From Numidum massiliense (lineage in GTDB: Bacteria > Bacillota > Bacilli > Thermoactinomycetales > Novibacillaceae): a stretch of DNA of 64,000 nt. A program made the position numbers and the translations under genes. Under the pieces are notes generated by a model. That model was not told where the DNA came from. It saw only the letters and a list, made by a program, of their open reading frames with translations, and did not search any database. The stretch spans positions 985,758 through 1,049,757 of the forward strand of contig NZ_CTDZ01000009.1 of NCBI RefSeq assembly GCF_001375555.1. Direction: 5' to 3'. Positions 15,327-23,218 of this stretch are shown here, piece by piece. Position 1 is the stretch's first letter. Each line of letters opens with the position of its first letter.

Positions 15327-17801
15327 TTGTTAAAAAAATCTATCGTCGGGCTTTTGTGCGCACTCATTTTTTTCATAAGCGCGCCGGTCGTCTTCGCCGA
15401 TGCGATTGTATCCGACTCCGCGAATATATTTTCCGTCGCCGACGTCGAGCGCATGACGAAACAATTGGCCGATCAAACGTACAATTTCCACGTCGTTACC
15501 GTCCGCAGTTTGGACGGGGAAGCGATCGAGGACGTTTCTGACAGGCTGTTAACGCAAAAGAGGCTCGGGAAAAAAGATATATTACTTACGATTGCCGCCG
15601 ATGAGCGGGAAGTGTTTTTGGAAGTACCACGTGGTTCGGCATTGGATCGGGCGATTACTGAGCCAATACGGTCGCTGTTAGATGACTTTTTTATCCTTTA
15701 TGCGGCTGATGGAGATTTTGCCGGCGGCGTGTTGGCGTTGGCTGATCATTTGTTAGCACGTGATGCCGAACAGGCGAAGGAACATAAAAAGGCGCACGCA
15801 CCGCCAGCCTCTGACCCCGGCCATTCCACAGCTGCTGCGGCAGAAAGCATAGACGTTGAGGACAGTGGGTGGATCGGCGGCTTAATTGCGCTACTAGTCA
15901 TCGCGGCCCCGGTTGTCTTCTTTTTGCGGCGCAAAGCGCGCACGAGCCATCGACGGGTTGTCGTTTTAAGTGAAAATCTGCTCAAATCGATCGCTGCGGC
16001 GATGGAACAATTAAACGAGTACTTGCCGTACAGTCAAGGGACGACAGGCGAGATGTTGCAAGAAGTGGAGCAATCGCTCAACGAGCTAATTCAACAGGCG
16101 AATGACCTAGAGCAGCAAATTTTAGCCGTTAAGCTGCCGCGATTTGGTATGAACAAAAAGCTCAAACAGCAGTTAAAGCAGCAGTATGCGCACATTAAAA
16201 CGCTCGGAGAGCAGCTGACGAAAAATAAGGAAACAATCACTCGCGTCGCCGAAGTCGATCGACAGATGAAACAGTCGTTACAAACGGCTAGGGCGCGCTG
16301 GGAGCAGGTTACAGCTCAATTTAAAAAACTGTGTGGCGATTACATGTTTTCATTCGCCCATTTGCGGGAGCAAATCGACGAGATTGGCGTGCTCATCGAA
16401 ACGTCCGACGACTTAGAGGAGTTTGACCCGATCGAAGCAAAGAAGGACTTAGACGAAGGGGTGCAAATTCTCGAGCGCGTCGAACAGTCGATGCAGCTCG
16501 TCCAACAACACATTGACGTATATGCGGCGCTGCCGGAAAAAATCGCAAGCAGACAACGGCAAATCGACGCGATCGTCACGGACGAAAACTTGAAACTCGT
16601 CGATACAGACCCTTATAAAAATTTCGCGCAAGGGAATGAGCTGTTAGCCGAGATGCATCAAGCGATCAAGTTGGGGCGCACCGACGCGTCGACCAAAGCA
16701 CTCAACGACATTGACGCATTGCTCGAAGACGCCCTCGATCAAGTGCGGGAGTTAATCGAGATTAGGGACGGCAACCGAAAAAACATTCACACGCTCGAGG
16801 AAGGATTAGAGACTTATACGGCGCGTTTAGACGAAGCGTTCGCGCGCGCCTTGCAGCGGGCGGAAATGTCCTTCCCGGAAAAACATTGGCGTCACTTGCC
16901 GCGCGACTTTGCCGCGATGCAACAAAAAATAGAGACGATCCGTGCGGAGTTGCCGGAAGTTAAGACGATGAACGACGATGGCGTGCAGGAGTACAAACGC
17001 GCTCAACCGCAAATCGACACCTTACTTTCCTTACTCGCGGAAGCTGACGAGACGAAGAATGCATGCCTCGACGTATTCGAACGACTCATGGCGCAGAGGG
17101 CTGCCCTCGCCGACCGCCTGCGCAGCCTAGATAACGAGAACGTTAAACTGAGGACGAGTTTGGAGCATCATCGCATCCCGTTAACCGACTCGTTACACGA
17201 CGCGTATTCCCGCATACAGGTGTGTATAGCGACCGTTTACGAGCTGCTCGACAAGGAGCCGTACGCGCTCGACTTCATCGACGGCGAGTTACGGGACCTC
17301 GATGCGCGCGTTAAAGCGTTCGCCCGCGATGTCGAGCAAACGATTGCGAGGAAGCGAGAGGTAGAGCGGTTATTCAGGGATGCGCAATCGGATTTTTCAC
17401 GCAGTCATACCCGCTATGAGCGGCTCATAAGTACGTCACATTACCGGCGTCAGTTTCGCGATTCCGGTAGTGAGGTCGAGCGGCTGATCGCCCGCGGCTT
17501 ATTTGTGGAAGCTGCCGCGCAAATTACCGGTTTACGGCGCCTCATGGAGGAAATGGCTCACGACTACAGGCGTGCCCGCGATGCGGAAGAAGAGCAAATG
17601 CGACGGCGAGCAGCGGCGCGTCAGAACAGTGATAACGATTCGTTTTGGGGCGGTCGGTCGTCGTGGGGTGGCGGTCACCGCAGGGGCGACTCCTCGTGGG
17701 GCGGCGGACACCGGGGCGGACGTTCGTCGTGGGGCGGCGGACAGCGTAGTCGTAGTCACCGCGGGAGCGGGTCGCGGTGGGGAGGTAGCGGGAATTTATA
17801 G
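15327..17801 (+). CDS. TPM-domain membrane protein with long coiled coil, paralogue 3 (C-terminally cut by an amber codon)
   Basis: 824 residues as read. Signal peptide near VFA-D, TPM domain (IVSDSANIFSVADVERM, HVVTVRSLDGEAIEDVS, KKDILLTIAADEREV), a linker (EHKKAHAPPASD), one membrane segment (WIGGLIALLVIAAPVVFFL) and a coiled coil. It ends in Arg/Gly/Ser/Trp repeats (SSWGGGHR type). The TAG at 17799-17801 falls inside a 69-bp repeat whose next copy has TCG at the same place. Reading through gives 46 more codons ending GGGSKW at 17939, a terminal Trp like that of paralogue 2. The TTG at 15327 is preferred (GGGAG eight bases upstream, next to the signal peptide); an in-frame start at 15261 lacks a good site. 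Confidence 0.75.
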   Translation: MLKKSIVGLLCALIFFISAPVVFADAIVSDSANIFSVADVERMTKQLADQTYNFHVVTVRSLDGEAIEDVSDRLLTQKRLGKKDILLTIAADEREVFLEVPRGSALDRAITEPIRSLLDDFFILYAADGDFAGGVLALADHLLARDAEQAKEHKKAHAPPASDPGHSTAAAAESIDVEDSGWIGGLIALLVIAAPVVFFLRRKARTSHRRVVVLSENLLKSIAAAMEQLNEYLPYSQGTTGEMLQEVEQSLNELIQQANDLEQQILAVKLPRFGMNKKLKQQLKQQYAHIKTLGEQLTKNKETITRVAEVDRQMKQSLQTARARWEQVTAQFKKLCGDYMFSFAHLREQIDEIGVLIETSDDLEEFDPIEAKKDLDEGVQILERVEQSMQLVQQHIDVYAALPEKIASRQRQIDAIVTDENLKLVDTDPYKNFAQGNELLAEMHQAIKLGRTDASTKALNDIDALLEDALDQVRELIEIRDGNRKNIHTLEEGLETYTARLDEAFARALQRAEMSFPEKHWRHLPRDFAAMQQKIETIRAELPEVKTMNDDGVQEYKRAQPQIDTLLSLLAEADETKNACLDVFERLMAQRAALADRLRSLDNENVKLRTSLEHHRIPLTDSLHDAYSRIQVCIATVYELLDKEPYALDFIDGELRDLDARVKAFARDVEQTIARKREVERLFRDAQSDFSRSHTRYERLISTSHYRRQFRDSGSEVERLIARGLFVEAAAQITGLRRLMEEMAHDYRRARDAEEEQMRRRAAARQNSDNDSFWGGRSSWGGGHRRGDSSWGGGHRGGRSSWGGGQRSRSHRGSGSRWGGSGNL

Positions 17802-17888
17802 CGGCGCGGAAGCGGATGTCGTAGTCACCGCGGAAGTGGGTCGTCGTGGGGAGGTAGCGGGAATTCATCGCGGCGCGGAAGCGGATCG
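17751..17888 (+). repeat. 69-bp tandem repeat coding for a Gly/Ser/Trp/Arg-rich tail
   Basis: Two copies with a 69-bp period (CGTAGTCACCGCGG starts at 17751 and 17820), or 23 codons each. At matching positions copy 1 has AATTTATAG and copy 2 has AATTCATCG, so two base changes turned Ser-Ser into Leu-stop. The region is the end of the third TPM paralogue. Confidence 0.8.
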
Positions 17889-17939
17889 TCCCGGCGCGGC
17901 GGGGGCTCCTCTCACCGCGGTGGCGGAAGCAAGTGGTAA
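17802..17939 (+). pseudogene. In-frame 3' remnant of TPM paralogue 3 beyond the amber codon
   Basis: Reading on from the TAG in the same frame gives 45 sense codons and a TAA at 17937-17939: RRGSGCRSHRGSGSSWGGSGN..., ending GGGSKW. Composition and terminal Trp match the tails of the TPM family. It is either dead sequence after a recent nonsense change or is translated by readthrough. Confidence 0.6.
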
Positions 17940-18021
17940 CCCTTTAGATGAGGCGACTTGGGCGACAAGCGTCGTTTAGTGACAAAAACAGATCAAACGG
18001 GAAGAAGGAGAGAAATCATTC

Positions 18022-19434
18022 GTGGAAATAACGAATCACCCGAACAACCATAGGGAAGTGAGCTTGCCGAGCGGGCAATTGCACGTGTTTGCCAACGACG
18101 AAGTGTTTGACTCACTCGGAGAGCGCGTCTTCGCGATGGCGGAGAACAATTTGCGCATTCCGCGCAATCGGTATATGAGCTACACGCCGGACGCGCACGT
18201 CGGCATCGGCACGTGTATCGGCACGACAGCCGTGTGGGAGATGAAGGACGGTTTCGTCTCGCCGTCGATCGTCGGCGTCGACATCGGGTGCGGTATGCGC
18301 GTCCACCTGACGAACGTGCACAAAGACGACTTGCGCGATAAGTCGCTAAAGAGAAGTATCATCGAGGCGATTGAACGGTACGTGCCGACGAATGAACGCG
18401 TCAACTCGCACTATGCGGACATTGCGCTGGAAGACGTCGTCACGGACGGCATCGAAGGGCTCCCGAAGCAATACGTCGAAGATTACCGCTCGGTGACCCA
18501 CGTCGAACAGGCGAAGTTTAAGTTCGACACAACACAACTCGAACATTTGCGGCGCAAAATATGGCGGACCGCGCACGGGCAGCTAGGGACACTCGGCGGC
18601 GGGAACCACTTTATCGAAGTGCAACACCTCGCGATCGATGAAGGGAAGCGCGACGTCGCGGAGCAGTGGGGCTTGTTCGACGGACAAGTCGTCGTCATGA
18701 TTCACAGTGGCAGCCGTGCCTGGGGAGCGATGTTGGGTCAAGTGTACACGAAAAGTATTAAACAGGCGATGTACAATTGGGGCGTGCAAACTGCTGATCC
18801 AAACCTCGTGTATGCCCCGATTAATAGCCCGGAAGGGCAGCAGTACTTGCACTTAATGCACTCGGCCTTAAACTTTGCCGTTGTGAACCGGCACATGATC
18901 GCTTACGGTGTGCAGGAAGGGTTTCGCGACGTATTCGGGAGCGATTTTGTCATGCCGGTGCTGTACGACCTCATGCACAATTACGCGTTAACCGAATTTC
19001 ACCAAAACAAAGGCATGCTCGTCCACCGCAAAGGCGCGACAAAAGCACTGCCGCGGAAGCACTTTGCCAATCCAGTGCCGTATAAAAATACCGGTCACCC
19101 GGCGCTCATTCCCGGCAGTATGGGGACGTCGTCATACATTATGGTTGGAGAAAAACAAGGAGCGAAAAACTACTACTCAATCTGCCACGGCGCCGGTCGC
19201 GTGCGTTCGCGGCGAGCGACGAAGGAACTCGTCAGTGTGGACGAATTTTCCAGCGCGCTCAAGGTCGGCGAGGAAGATGAAATATTAGTGAACCACCGCA
19301 CGCTCAATAAAATTCTCGACGAGTGCCCGCAGGCGTACAAAGACGTGGACCAAGTGATCGACAGCGTCGTCGGTGCTGGCTTAGCTTCGGTCGTCGCTAA
19401 ATGCCACCCAATGATGGTCGTTAAAGGGGTGTGA
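18022..19434 (+). CDS. rtcB: RtcB family RNA ligase
   Basis: 470 residues, full length for the family. Metal and GTP-site motifs are present: GVDIGCGM (Asp87, Cys90), GGGNHFIE (His196), HSGSR (His228), HRKGATKALP, PGSMGTSSY and CHGAGRVRSRRA, with His389 as the likely guanylylated residue. RtcB joins RNA 2',3'-cyclic phosphate ends to 5'-OH ends using GTP and Mn(II), acting in RNA repair. No archease or RtcA gene is nearby. The GTG at 18022 has AAGGAG about 11 bases upstream. It lies 83 bp after the TPM triplet on the same strand with no terminator between, so co-transcription is possible. Confidence 0.93.
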   Translation: MEITNHPNNHREVSLPSGQLHVFANDEVFDSLGERVFAMAENNLRIPRNRYMSYTPDAHVGIGTCIGTTAVWEMKDGFVSPSIVGVDIGCGMRVHLTNVHKDDLRDKSLKRSIIEAIERYVPTNERVNSHYADIALEDVVTDGIEGLPKQYVEDYRSVTHVEQAKFKFDTTQLEHLRRKIWRTAHGQLGTLGGGNHFIEVQHLAIDEGKRDVAEQWGLFDGQVVVMIHSGSRAWGAMLGQVYTKSIKQAMYNWGVQTADPNLVYAPINSPEGQQYLHLMHSALNFAVVNRHMIAYGVQEGFRDVFGSDFVMPVLYDLMHNYALTEFHQNKGMLVHRKGATKALPRKHFANPVPYKNTGHPALIPGSMGTSSYIMVGEKQGAKNYYSICHGAGRVRSRRATKELVSVDEFSSALKVGEEDEILVNHRTLNKILDECPQAYKDVDQVIDSVVGAGLASVVAKCHPMMVVKGV

Positions 19435-19791
19435 ACGGGAAGGGGGCGTCACCCCTTCCAATCACCTCGGCAAACATAAAATCGATACATGCCTCAAAAT
19501 GTTGTACCGTAAGGCGCAAAACTTCGACAACTATTCGACAACTATTCGACAACGAAGGGGAGGTGCCGTGACAACAAGTAATAGGTGCGAGTATTGTATA
19601 GAAAGCATCAATCGCCTTCCGTCCTGATGACATTTACGCGTTGCAATTTTGAATGGGTAGCAATTATTTTATGGGTTTAAGTCATTTCGTAAAAGGGCAT
19701 GCTGTGATTATACATTCTTTCGCAACCAAATATTGGCTACATCGGTTTACTATGGAAAATGCGGAAGATCATTTAGGGAAAGAGGTGCAGC
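19435..19791. other. 357-bp intergenic region after rtcB
   Basis: It begins with a stem-loop (GGAAGGGG 19438-19445 with CCCCTTCC 19452-19459) that could end rtcB transcription, though no T-run follows. It then holds an 11-bp-period repeat (19521-19552). No gene or clear promoter is seen in the rest. Confidence 0.5.
19521..19552. repeat. Three direct repeats with 11-bp period
   Basis: TTCGACAAC occurs three times with an 11-bp spacing, one helical turn, flanked by CTTCG and CGAAG. Possibly a protein-binding array; no function can be assigned. Confidence 0.5.
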
Positions 19792-19989
19792 GTGACCGTG
19801 GAAGACGTCATTAAAGCCTTTAAGTCGAAGGATTCAGAAAAGAGGATCCCGGTGTTGAGGATGGAAATTGACTACGAATTGGCCGAACTGTATGAGGCGA
19901 TCCAAGAAAAAAACACACATCGCATCGACCAGTGTAAAGCGCGTCTAACCGAATTACGGCGGGAAATGTTGTTATTAGAGGCGATTTAA
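19792..19989 (+). CDS. Small coiled-coil hypothetical protein (65 aa)
   Basis: A short acidic/basic helical protein (VEDVIKAFKSKD, then DYELAELYEAIQEKNTHRIDQCKARLTELRREMLLLEAI), probably one helix hairpin. A GAGGTG site precedes two in-frame GTG codons (19792 and 19798); either could be the start. A strong terminator follows at 20051-20079, which supports it as a real transcription unit. I do not recognise a family. Confidence 0.65.
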   Translation: MTVEDVIKAFKSKDSEKRIPVLRMEIDYELAELYEAIQEKNTHRIDQCKARLTELRREMLLLEAI

Positions 19990-20050
19990 CGTGTACACAT
20001 TAACTGATCTGACAATGTAGCATCTACCGTCGTGTAGATTCTTAAAGAGT

Positions 20051-20079
20051 GTATCCTTAAAGAAGGATACATTTTTTTT
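20051..20079 (+). terminator. Rho-independent terminator
   Basis: Perfect 8-bp stem GTATCCTT/AAGGATAC (20051-20058 with 20063-20070) with loop AAAG, followed by eight T residues. It ends the small gene at 19792-19989. Confidence 0.92.
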
Positions 20080-20177
20080 GTGAAAAAAGACGTGCGGCTG
20101 CTCGGAACATTGCACAGTTTGTAAAACGCGTGATAAGATAAGACACAGTACTTTTACGATAGAGGAGTCGTTTTACC

Positions 20178-20456
20178 GTGGAGTGGATTTATGAAACGTT
20201 GGATCGTTTTTGGCTCGCCTACGCTGTCATTTTTATTTTGACAGGCATTGTATACAAAGTCGCGTTTGCGCGGCGCTTACCCGTGTTAAAAGCACTGATC
20301 ATATATTTATTTCTCGCTGCCGGCTGTTATCTTTTTACAATTATGCACTTTTTGCGCTTCCCCGTCGTACTCGCGCTGGCAGGGACCGTCGTGCTAATCA
20401 TCATTGCCCGCTTACGCATGACCGCTACAAACCGCAAGCGCGAAGACGCATCATAA
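20178..20456 (+). CDS. ylaH: YlaH-like membrane protein
   Basis: 92 residues with about three membrane segments (residues 13-27, 38-53 and 58-78). The block YKVAFARRLPVLKALIIY is typical of the YlaH family of Bacillales; its function is unknown. The GTG at 20178 has AGAGGAG at good distance. Its neighbours here (a YlaL-like gene and ylaJ) come from the same B. subtilis region, although ylaI and typA are absent. Confidence 0.75.
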   Translation: MEWIYETLDRFWLAYAVIFILTGIVYKVAFARRLPVLKALIIYLFLAAGCYLFTIMHFLRFPVVLALAGTVVLIIIARLRMTATNRKREDAS

Positions 20457-20501
20457 TTTTCTGCTGCTTTATATTTCCAATTGTGTAAGGGGGGACGGAC
20501 C

Positions 20502-20774
20502 GTGCGTATGGAAGATGCGCTGTTTAACTGGTTACAAATACATATCGTGGCGAAAGCGCGTCCAGAAGACAGGGCGGCACAAGAGACGGCTGATTTTTTT
20601 TACGAGATTGTAAGCGAAGACCATTTGCTGAAAGAACTCACTTACGAGGTGGACGATACGTCGTACACCGTCAAGTACACGCTTGACGGGACGTCGCATG
20701 GCAAGCGCTTTGATCGGATCGCGGTAGAACAGTTGTTGCGGCAGATCGAATCTGAACCACGCTACAACCAGTAG
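20502..20774 (+). CDS. YlaL-like small protein
   Basis: 90 residues: MEDALFNWLQIHIVAKARPEDRAAQETADFFYEIVSEDH at the N-terminus, then a beta-rich part (YEVDDTSYTVKYTLDG) and a C-terminal helix (VEQLLRQIESEPRY). It is soluble and acidic. It resembles B. subtilis YlaL as far as I can recall, and the genomic context agrees; function unknown. The GTG at 20502 is seven bases after AGGGGGG. A terminator follows at 20903-20931. Confidence 0.65.
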   Translation: MRMEDALFNWLQIHIVAKARPEDRAAQETADFFYEIVSEDHLLKELTYEVDDTSYTVKYTLDGTSHGKRFDRIAVEQLLRQIESEPRYNQ

Positions 20775-20902
20775 TTGTGCTGTACAATGAGTTGTGCTGG
20801 ACAATGTGTATTGATCGTCCGTATGTGTAAGGGTACACCTACACCGCCTTTTAGTATTTACAGAATTGCCGCTGAAATCCCACGGATTTAATCGCAGCAG
20901 CT

Positions 20903-20931
20903 AGCCCAGACGAAAAGCGTCTGGGCTTTTT
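20903..20931 (+). terminator. Rho-independent terminator
   Basis: 10-bp perfect stem AGCCCAGACG/CGTCTGGGCT (20903-20912 with 20918-20927), loop AAAAG, then T residues. It lies between the YlaL-like gene and the convergent ylaJ. Confidence 0.9.
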
Positions 20932-20940
20932 AGCGACTTG

Positions 20941-21531
20941 TTACCGCTGTTTTGGCGCTTTTCGGCGCGGCTCTTGCGGGTTAGGCGTCTGATTGATCCG
21001 TTGCTGTTCGGTTTTACTCGGTGGTTGCTCCTTTTTTTCCACGCCGCGCGAAGGTTGCGGTGCGAGGCGTCCCGTAAGAGCGGCAAGTTCATCCATAAAA
21101 CCGTTAATCGGTCGGCCACGGCGAATGTCGGCGTTTATTTCGCGCAGACGCTGCACGATGTCCGCGTCGGCTGTTACTAACACGTTGGCGCCGTGCGGAT
21201 CTTTTTTGACTGCTTGTGCGACCGTGTATTTAATCGTGCCGACGCGGCTGCGATCGAGTTCCGCACCGACGTCAATGCCGATAAAAGCGACCTTACCGGC
21301 GACGACCGCCGTCGCGTCGCGTACGTTTGGTACTTGTGTCGCCAAATTTGCCAAACGATCCGCTTTTTCCTGCGCCGAGAGTGTTTGTCGCGGTTCCGGC
21401 GTTGTCTGCTGGACTTTTGGGGCGGTTCGCCTAGCCGGTGTCGGTGCTGCTTCGTTAGCGGGCGGTTTGTTCGCCGTCTGACAACCTAACAACAGTAAAA
21501 AGCCGAACAAAACGATGACTATTTTTCGCAT
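20941..21531 (-). CDS. ylaJ: YhcN/YlaJ family sporulation lipoprotein
   Basis: 196 residues. A lipoprotein signal peptide ends in LLLLGC (Cys about residue 17). A Pro/Ala/Thr-rich linker follows, then the YhcN/YlaJ domain (ADRLANLATQVPNVRDATAVVAGKVAFIGIDVGAELD, AVKKDPHGANVLVTADADIVQRLREI). The tail is basic and Pro/Gln-rich. Members are made during sporulation and sit in the spore envelope; YlaJ is implicated in germination. The ATG at 21531 directly precedes the signal peptide and has AAGGTG nearby; in-frame starts up to 21600 are unlikely. Confidence 0.87.
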   Translation of the reverse strand: MRKIVIVLFGFLLLLGCQTANKPPANEAAPTPARRTAPKVQQTTPEPRQTLSAQEKADRLANLATQVPNVRDATAVVAGKVAFIGIDVGAELDRSRVGTIKYTVAQAVKKDPHGANVLVTADADIVQRLREINADIRRGRPINGFMDELAALTGRLAPQPSRGVEKKEQPPSKTEQQRINQTPNPQEPRRKAPKQR

Positions 21532-21730
21532 TGTACACCTTTCCTTCCTTTCCGTAAGTCGTTTCGTTACGATAGTGTAACCGCCCCTAGTGCACATCAT
21601 GCGCGTGTTTTTGTTTTCAATAACAAAATCGAATCTACCAAAATGGGGGTTATGTGTTGAATTTTAGTAGGCTGTATGTCATGATAGACTCATATATACA
21701 TAAAACTTGGGGAATGGAGGAATTGTACGT

Positions 21731-23152
21731 TTGCGAAAAAAACTACTACCGATCGTCCTGTCTGGCGCATTGACGTTGACACTGGCGCTGCCGCCGTACA
21801 CGGCCCATGCGAATGCAGACATTGACTTGCAAATCTCGGAACTGCGGGAGAAAATTAGGCAGGGAGAGGGAAAGCAAGTTGAAGCGCAGAAGAAGTTAGA
21901 CGAAAACCGAAGCAAACAAGAGGCGGAGAAGCAAGAGCTTTCGCGCATAGAAGGCGAATTGAAGAAGACGAAAGAAAAAATTCGCGAATTAAACGATAAG
22001 ATTTCTAAGACTGAGAAGAATTTGGAAAAGGCGAAGCGCGACTTAGCGGCGGCAAAAAAACGCGTCGCCGAGCGCGAGCAGTTTTTGAACGAACGCGTGC
22101 GGCTCATTTACGAAAAAGGGGAAGTCTCTTATTTAGAAGTGTTGCTGCAATCGACAAGTTTTAGCGATTTTTTAGCGCGATTTGAAGCGTTACGCGCCGT
22201 TTCAGAACAAGATTACCAGATGTTAGAAGATAACCGGCGCGATCATGAAAAAATTAAAACGGCAAAAGCTAAAATCGAAAAGTCGTTAGTCGCTTTAGGC
22301 GAATTGCGTAAAGAAGTGAAGGCGGAACGCAGTATACTCGCCAAACAAGAAAAAGAGCACCAAGCGACGCTCGCTTCCTTGCAGAAAGAAGGGCGACACC
22401 TCGATCATATGAATGCTCAAGAAGCTGCGGCGATGAGCCAGCTAGTCGATCAACTGGCTAAGGCGGAAGCGGCGAAAGCAGAGTGGCAACAGCGCGAAGA
22501 GCAGCGCAAACGCGAAGAGGCCGAACAAAAGCGGCAAGAAGCTGAGCGGCAAAAACGTGGGGCTGAACAGCCGCAACAACAAGAACAGCAACAAGATAAA
22601 CAGGAGCAACCACAGCAGGAGCAACAGCAGCAACCACAGCAAGAGCAACAGCAGCCGAACAAAAAAGTGGCGAAGAACCCACCGGCTAACCCGCCTCAAC
22701 AAGCGCCGTCCAAACCTGCGCCGTCAAAACCAGCTCCGGCACCAGCTCCGGCACCGAAGCCGAGCCCACCAGCGGGAGGACAGTTTGGTTGGGCAGTGCC
22801 GGGATACCACCACGTCAGTTCGGGATTTGGCTGGCGTTGGGGAGCACCGCACAATGGGATTGACATTCCCGCGCCGATCGGTACGCCGATCGTAGCGATT
22901 GCCGACGGTACAGTGACGGCAGCGGGACCGGCGAGCGGTTTCGGCAACTGGGTTGTCATTTACCACGGTAACGGCTACTCAAGTGTGTACGGGCATATGA
23001 GGGGTTCATCGATCAAAGTGCGCGCCGGCCAGCGCGTCTCGCGCGGGCAACATATCGCCGGTGTCGGGAACGAAGGGTTTTCGACCGGGCCGCACTTACA
23101 CTTGGAGATTCACCAAAACGGTAGGCCTCTTAACCCCATGCGGTTCTATTAA
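21731..23152 (+). CDS. M23 family peptidoglycan hydrolase with N-terminal coiled coil (PcsB/EnvC-like)
   Basis: About 473 residues. Signal peptide (cut near AHA-N), then a long coiled coil (about 30-255; QISELREKIRQGEGKQVEAQKK, FLNERVRLIYEKGEVSYLEVLLQSTSFSDFL as in CwlO/PcsB/EnvC proteins). A Gln/Pro/Ala-rich linker precedes the C-terminal M23 (LytM) domain. Its zinc-site motifs are complete: HNGIDIPAPIGTPI (His, Asp) and GPHLHLEIH (His-x-His), with SVYGHM before it. It is a secreted endopeptidase acting on cell-wall cross-links. The TTG at 21731 is ten bases after GGAGG; a TTG at 21707 lacks a site. The linker is rich in CAG/CAA repeats. Confidence 0.9.
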   Translation: MRKKLLPIVLSGALTLTLALPPYTAHANADIDLQISELREKIRQGEGKQVEAQKKLDENRSKQEAEKQELSRIEGELKKTKEKIRELNDKISKTEKNLEKAKRDLAAAKKRVAEREQFLNERVRLIYEKGEVSYLEVLLQSTSFSDFLARFEALRAVSEQDYQMLEDNRRDHEKIKTAKAKIEKSLVALGELRKEVKAERSILAKQEKEHQATLASLQKEGRHLDHMNAQEAAAMSQLVDQLAKAEAAKAEWQQREEQRKREEAEQKRQEAERQKRGAEQPQQQEQQQDKQEQPQQEQQQQPQQEQQQPNKKVAKNPPANPPQQAPSKPAPSKPAPAPAPAPKPSPPAGGQFGWAVPGYHHVSSGFGWRWGAPHNGIDIPAPIGTPIVAIADGTVTAAGPASGFGNWVVIYHGNGYSSVYGHMRGSSIKVRAGQRVSRGQHIAGVGNEGFSTGPHLHLEIHQNGRPLNPMRFY

Positions 23153-23173
23153 GGACAACGAAAGCGAAAATAT

Positions 23174-23213
23174 CGAGCCAGTGAGCAAATGAACGCTCCT
23201 GGCTCGTTTTTTT
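23174..23213. terminator. Terminator between the M23 gene and the convergent MFS gene
   Basis: Stem CGAGCCAG/CTGGCTCG (23174-23181 with 23199-23206) with an inner GAGC/GCTC helix, followed by seven T residues on the plus strand. It lies between two convergent genes. Confidence 0.87.
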
Positions 23214-23218
23214 ATGTG

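Noticed and set aside
17640-17940. CRISPR-like repeat array
   Set aside because: Repeats are contiguous, in frame and code for Gly/Ser/Trp tails; there are no spacers and no cas genes.
17503-17979. 158-codon plus-strand frame over the tail of TPM paralogue 3
   Set aside because: It is the frame-shifted reading of the Gly/Ser/Trp repeat and has no ribosome site of its own; the in-frame tail explains the bases.
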